Source: Ochotona curzoniae (lineage: Eukaryota > Chordata > Mammalia > Lagomorpha > Ochotonidae). Taken from it: DNA of 64,000 nucleotides. The stretch covers positions 930,001 to 994,000 of the forward strand of contig NW_024467104.1 in assembly GCF_017591425.1 (NCBI RefSeq), read 5' to 3'. Below the pieces are notes generated by a model. The model saw only the letters and a program-made list of their open reading frames with translations. It did no database searches and was not told the DNA's origin. Of the stretch, positions 59,149-64,000 are shown in pieces. A program made the translations under genes and the position numbers. Position 1 is the first letter of the stretch. Every line of letters starts with the position of its first letter.

Positions 59149-61227
59149 ATCATTGCCTTTGTTCTATTTCTATGGTTTTGAAATCCTCTTTTAAAATACA
59201 TTTTAAAAGTTTTATCATATTTGTTTTGCAATTTTAATCATAAAGAAAATATGTTTAGCAAGAAATTTAAGCTAAATTTAGATTTTGTGGTCTTCCCTAA
59301 AATTTTACTAGGGAAAGTGAAAAAATTTGCTTCACGTAAAAAATTTTTCCACGTGGCATTTTGGAATCATCTTAATTTTATGTGTCATTTAAATTTTTTG
59401 GTAGAAATCATTGTGTTATATTCTAAGTGGGGTTTTTTCCCCTCATTTAATTTGTTATAGGTTTGGGATGATTACTAGATATATCTTATCTACTGATCTC
59501 ACTTTCAGTACTTTTGCTAATTCATGTGAAGATTGTTACATAGAACTGTATTTGGTTTTTCATGTAAATATTTTTCAATGGGCAAAATTAAGTGCAACTC
59601 CTAGAGTAGGTAATGGACCACATAATCTTCGCTATTTAACATTGTTAGTTCTTCCTTGCTTTTAAAATATAGTACTTGCTTCTTTTAACTGTGTATAATT
59701 CTTTTTACCTTTTGCATTCATATTGCCAAGATTCAATGATTGTAGAGATTTTTACTTGTTTTTGTTTCCGATTAGAAATAAGTATTTAGATCCATTGTGA
59801 TACCCAATGACTAAATCCTCGCCTTGCATGCACCTAGATCTGATACAGGCACCCTAACTTTGATTGTGTCTGTAGGCAATGGCCTGTGCTAACTGGTACA
59901 GCTTATGTTTCCCTCCTGGGCAGTACATTGATCTGACCCAGAAAGGACTTCTGGTTTCTTTTGTCCCAGCTACATTGTCCTAACCCCCTGATTTACCTAC
60001 AAGTGCGATGGTGTGGTTGGTGGGAATTCCCAGGAGTCATGCCCACCTGTAATGTTCTCCCTCAGGGGCCTCTGTCTCACAAGTCCCTATTCCCCCTTCC
60101 TGGGCAATCCACAGTCCCCATGTCCTTGAGAGTGCAGGTCCCTGAGCCTGGTTTTCAGGTTGTACAGCATGTTGCCTGGGACCCTGCCCACAAGCACATG
60201 GCCAAACATGCCAGAGCCAGAGTCCCTAGACCCCATTTGTCAACATGCTGGCCTGGGCCCCTGCCAAAACGCCAGGGGCCTACAGACACTTGTACATGGA
60301 TTCCTAGGCCCATCAGCCCTGCCCCATGATGGCATCTCTTCCCACATATATTAAAAAATATATACATAGGCAACTGTGTTGGCATCCTGGTATAGTTAAC
60401 ATAAATTTGGTATTACACCAGGCCCAGAAGGCCCCCCAGTTACTGGCTGCTTATCTACCAGCACTGTAACACTCTCCTTGGTACAAGCAATCACAGGCAG
60501 TGGCCTACAGCTGGGAGCACCATTTACTGAAGAGCTCCAGCGATGTTTTTCTTGTACACTTTGTCAACAATCAGCTTATTTTTATATACAAATTTGTGAA
60601 TTCATTCATATGCTTCTTCCTAGCATTCTTCATATGCTTCATTTATTACAGTTCTGCAGTATGTTTGAAATCAGGTTTTATAATGGCTGCACCTTTTCTT
60701 TGTCTATGCAGCACCTTACAGAGGCCACGTGCATTTTACTAATGTTATTTCAATGGCGGTGAATGTCAATGTCACCTCATCAATATTTTACAAAAATTAC
60801 ATGAAATTATTCTGAAGGTAAAAAACAAAAAAAAAAAAAAAAACCCAACAACTATGAACAACCTTTGGTGAAAAAATACATCTATTCTGTCCAGTTAAAC
60901 TATTGCAGGGACATATGATTGCTAATAATATTTTATCTTTTCAGTGTCTGCAAATGTCATTATGTCTCTATTTTTACCTCTGATGTGATAATTTGTACCA
61001 TCATTCATTTACATTTTGGCTGTTTGTAGCTTTAATATTAAAAAAAATTAAAAGTTTAAGATGGCTAACATGATCAGATATTTGTTTCCATAGCTGTTCT
61101 CTATGATTGTTTGTTTGCAGAAATGTTCTAGGGGCTTTCCAGCATGTTTAGGATAAAAGCTGAGGCATGAGGGATATTTTTTTTTTAGATTCACTTTACC
61201 AACCATACAATGACTGTGGTAATAAAC
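59149..61227. other. Intergenic, no gene recognised
   Basis: 59.15-59.75 kb is AT-rich. 59790-59850 resembles a SINE head ('cctcgccttgcatgcacc'). 59.95-60.33 kb is GC-rich with internal similarity around 'ggccaaacatgcc' and 'gccaaaacgccaggggcc'. 60.82 kb has a poly-A run. Confidence 0.35.
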
Positions 61228-61587
61228 CTTTTTTAAAAAGATTTATTTATTTATTAAATATTTACTTATTTTTTTAATGGAAAGGCACACATACACAGAG
61301 AAGGAGAGACAAAGAGGAAGATCTTCCTCAAGCTGACTCACTCTCACCTCAAGTGGCTGCAATGGCTGGAGCTGAGCCAGTCTGAAGCTAGGAGCCAGGA
61401 GCTTCTTGTGGGTCTCCCACACGGGTGCAGGGTCCCAAGGCTTTGGGCCGTCCTCGACTGCTTTCCCAGGCCACAAGCAGGGAGCTGGGTGAGAAGTTGG
61501 GGCTGCCGGGATTAGAACCGGTGACCATATGGGATCCCAGTGCATTCAAGGCAAAGAATTTAGCTGCTAGGATATCGCACAGGGCCC
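61228..61587 (-). mobile_element. CSINE, inverted
   Basis: Extended T-rich start, full body and 'gatatcgcacagggccc' head. Approximate flank repeat ATAAACYT (about 61222 and 61592). Confidence 0.9.
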
Positions 61588-62029
61588 AGCCATAAACTTG
61601 CCTTTAGATCCCTTTTTGCTCTAGTATTCATGTCAGGTACTGAGTCTTCTGTAATGAACATTAAACAGATATTATAGAACTTATCATTATAATTCAAACA
61701 GTATAATTTAAAATTCTGACTCTGAGGTCAGCCTAATGCATATTCTGTGAGAAAGTTGAGTCAGACAGTAAACATACTAAGAATATTTAATTATAAAACA
61801 CTAATAACAATGAATCATTATTATAAATACTAATTCTTAAAGAAGAATAATTTAACCGCAGTTCTGTGTCTCGCTCTCCCCTTGTTCATAATTCGGTGGC
61901 TAGTGGTTCTCTGGAACATGGCTTCCTGGCTTGTCGTCTGCTGGCACGTAGTTAGTGACTCATGAGGAGAGTCAGCCTCACCTTGGAAAGATGGCATCAT
62001 TTGGAAGGTAAGCTACAAGTCACAGTCCA

Positions 62030-62180
62030 GCGCCACACGAAAGTAGCACAGCAGCAGGTGGCGCACGAGGCTAGGGCCCACACCCTGGGCCCGTGCACGG
62101 CCAGCTAGTCCCGCGGCAGCACCACAAGGCACGCCAGCATGGAGATACAGACGTAGGTGCAACTATCACGACTACTCAAG
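62030..62180. other. GC-rich unique fragment
   Basis: About 150 bp with several CpGs in AT-rich surroundings. The minus strand reads as a hydrophobic, Cys-rich peptide broken by a stop. It may be a retrocopy fragment; parent not recognised. Confidence 0.25.
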
Positions 62181-62299
62181 AGGCAACATTTCATCCGATT
62201 GCAGGCTGCTTTGTGCTGCTGAAAAATCCACTAACCATGACCCTCAAGAGTTTAGGCTGTGGACTTAGCTTTTTTTTTGTTGTTCATGGTAGTCAGTGA

Positions 62300-62545
62300 G
62301 TTTTATTATATTCTGGAAATATAATTCCAGTTACTAGCATATCATTGATAGGAATTGCCACTTCAGTTACAAATCTCCAGTTTGTTCCTCCTAATGGAGC
62401 TTTGTTTTTCTCTTCTCTTTAGAAGTTTCTACTAAATGTACCGTTTCTGGGTACACGGGTTATGGAACTGTATGATAAAATGATAATAATAGTAATAAGT
62501 AAAAGATTAAAAAATTAAAAATTAAAAAAGCACTTCTAACCAGTG
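62300..62545 (+). repeat. Retrotransposon 3' tail
   Basis: 'ggaactgtatgataaaatga' then an A/T-rich tail. It directly precedes the gag-like copy at 62546. Confidence 0.45.
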
Positions 62546-63960
62546 ATTATAAATTACAGGCTCTTAATTGCTGTGGACATTGGGAAAAGCCCCTGAGACT
62601 TGCAGCTGGACCGGAGAGCACCCTGGACATGCTCTTAGAAGTGGCCACATGGTCTTAATCACAGATAAGGAGGGGGTCCCGTAGCAGAGCAGGGGTATAA
62701 GAAGAGGTACGTTCTCCTGGTCTAGCAAGACCCCTGGGGGCTTCAAGTGCCTTCCCTGCAAAAGCAGTGGACACTTCAGCCATAATTGTCACAAAGGACA
62801 CCCAGGACCATGTTCCAGCTGCCTAAGGGATCACTGGAAATTTGCCCTCAAAGGCTCAGAACTCTGGGGTCAGCCATATCCTAGTAGATATTCCACATGG
62901 AACTGAAGCAGCCAGAATCCTCCATGGGGTCCAGTGACACATCTGATCAGCACTCAGGAGCCCCAGGCGGTTCTCCTAGAGAAAGGGAAGCCTACAAAAT
63001 CCCTTCTGGACAGAGGAGAGCAACTTTCTCCATGCTTAGCTCTAGCTGTGGTCCCTTTTCCTCCATTAGAGTGAGCTTAATGGTCTCTCAGGCGTTCAAA
63101 AGATAAAGACCACTGTACTTACATGTTTCCCTCTGACAGTAACTAATCCAAATGTTTGAAGCATCCAGGAATAGGGGCTGGTCTATAACTGCTCAGCTTG
63201 TGCCGCTGACCAGGCTCTCTATAGGCCTGTGTTTGCTAGTCCCCCTTTTAAGTTTTCTGCTGGATTTTACAGGAGTAGAACACCCTAACTGTACTGATGC
63301 AGAGTTCATGCCTTCCTCCCATGCTAAATCATCTGGGATTTCTCTGCTGACCTGCATACGATTTCTACTCTCCAACTGTAACTATATGGCTTGCTAAAAC
63401 TATGGTGCTCTTTGAGTACTTGCCACTGCTGTAAAGTGTGTGAAGTACTTTGTCAACTCTTGTTCGAATGCTGTAAACTGCAAGTTTATGCACTTGTGAG
63501 ATTTATCATTTAGTCTCAGTTTTCCCCCTGTGTCTACGGGGCTGAGTGTGTGCATTGTTCCTTGTAAACAGGCTCTGTCATCTCCTGGGGACATAGGTGG
63601 TCATTTGATGTCACCTGGGAGACCTCAAAGTGGACAAGATTTTGAGGGTACAAGCCTGGCCTCAAGTATTGTTCAACCTTTCTTGTTTTCCATCTTCAGA
63701 AGAGGTGCTCAGGGTCCTCTGTTGGATCCGATTAGCTGCCTACTTTGGTCATCTGTGTGCAGCTGGGTGTGATCTCCATTACCACACAAGAATCAGTAGC
63801 TGAGCTGGTCCAGTCCCGCAATGAAATGCCATAGTTTTCTATAGGTGCAAATCAGTGATCATCTTTATTTTAAAATATTCAGAGTAGAGAAATATGTTCC
63901 TTGCTGTGAAACATTTTTGTAGAATCTCTTGGTACACAATCATACAAAAAAAAGATGTGT
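62546..63960 (+). pseudogene. Gag/pro-like retroviral remnant, uninterrupted copy
   Basis: Contains a complete CCHC zinc knuckle (C-X2-C-X4-H-X4-C) with Cys at 62748 and 62757, His at 62772 and Cys at 62787. About nine codons later comes a degenerate second knuckle (C-X2-C followed by H-W, last Cys missing). Two knuckles of this spacing are typical of nucleocapsid domains of class II (beta-like) retroviruses. Downstream frames are broken by stops. It spans without interruption the point (about 62830-62842) where the inverted copy carries the provirus. It starts right after an A-rich retrotransposon tail and continues nearly to the window edge. Confidence 0.55.
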
Positions 63961-64000
63961 TCTTAAACTTAATACTTAGTAAGTCAAGATGGTGGAATAG

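Noticed and set aside
63530..63772. Protease or dUTPase domain in the distal remnant
   Set aside because: No DTG protease motif and no clear dUTPase motifs 2-5; only a weak resemblance to motif 1 further upstream, so not called as a feature.

Overview
The window is mammalian nuclear DNA: AT-rich, gene-poor and packed with interspersed repeats. It points to a lagomorph, most probably a pika (Ochotona). The evidence is about 25 copies of a roughly 320-bp tRNA-derived SINE, most resembling the pika form of the lagomorph C-repeat (CSINE). There are also LINE-1 3' tails of the kind I associate with lagomorphs. The species call is inference; no database was searched.

The locus is an olfactory receptor (OR) cluster. 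Two intact intronless OR reading frames lie on the + strand (42060-43019 and 49223-50158) and are close paralogues. A third paralogue at 58599-58745 is frameshifted and cut off after the first membrane segment. A more distant OR survives only as a 3' fragment (about 4270-4561). The three paralogous loci share one layout: a conserved splice donor 0.85-1.0 kb upstream, an acceptor 18-22 nt before the ATG, and a related block about 1.2-1.35 kb upstream. Each receptor therefore probably has a non-coding first exon and its own promoter.

Region by region: 0-1.75 kb and 10.4-11.8 kb hold two copies of a GC-richer module followed by a TTTA-rich tract. 4.56-8.4 kb is a nested retroviral locus. A short two-LTR provirus on the minus strand (5968-8113), with PBS, splice donor, env-like remnant and polypurine tract, sits inside an older gag-like remnant. 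An uninterrupted copy of that remnant lies in the opposite orientation at 62.5-63.96 kb, and a solo LTR of the same family is at 58831-59148. 12-19 kb is SINE/LINE territory. 19.37-19.61 kb is an isolated CpG-rich, CCAAT- and GC-box-bearing promoter-like island. 24.7-25.54 kb is a G-rich degenerate tandem array. 26-40 kb is intergenic sequence with SINEs and one three-level nested LINE-1. 40.7-50.2 kb holds the two OR genes. 51.18-52.1 kb is a processed pseudogene of COPS8. 52.1-64 kb is repeats, the OR fragment and the retroviral copies.

Only the two ORs look like functional protein genes. Most other open frames are chance frames inside repeats. I saw no CRISPR array, no prokaryotic features and no clear new biological system. 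The most informative structures are the nested provirus with its paralogous empty site, the conserved OR 5' architecture and the lone CpG island.
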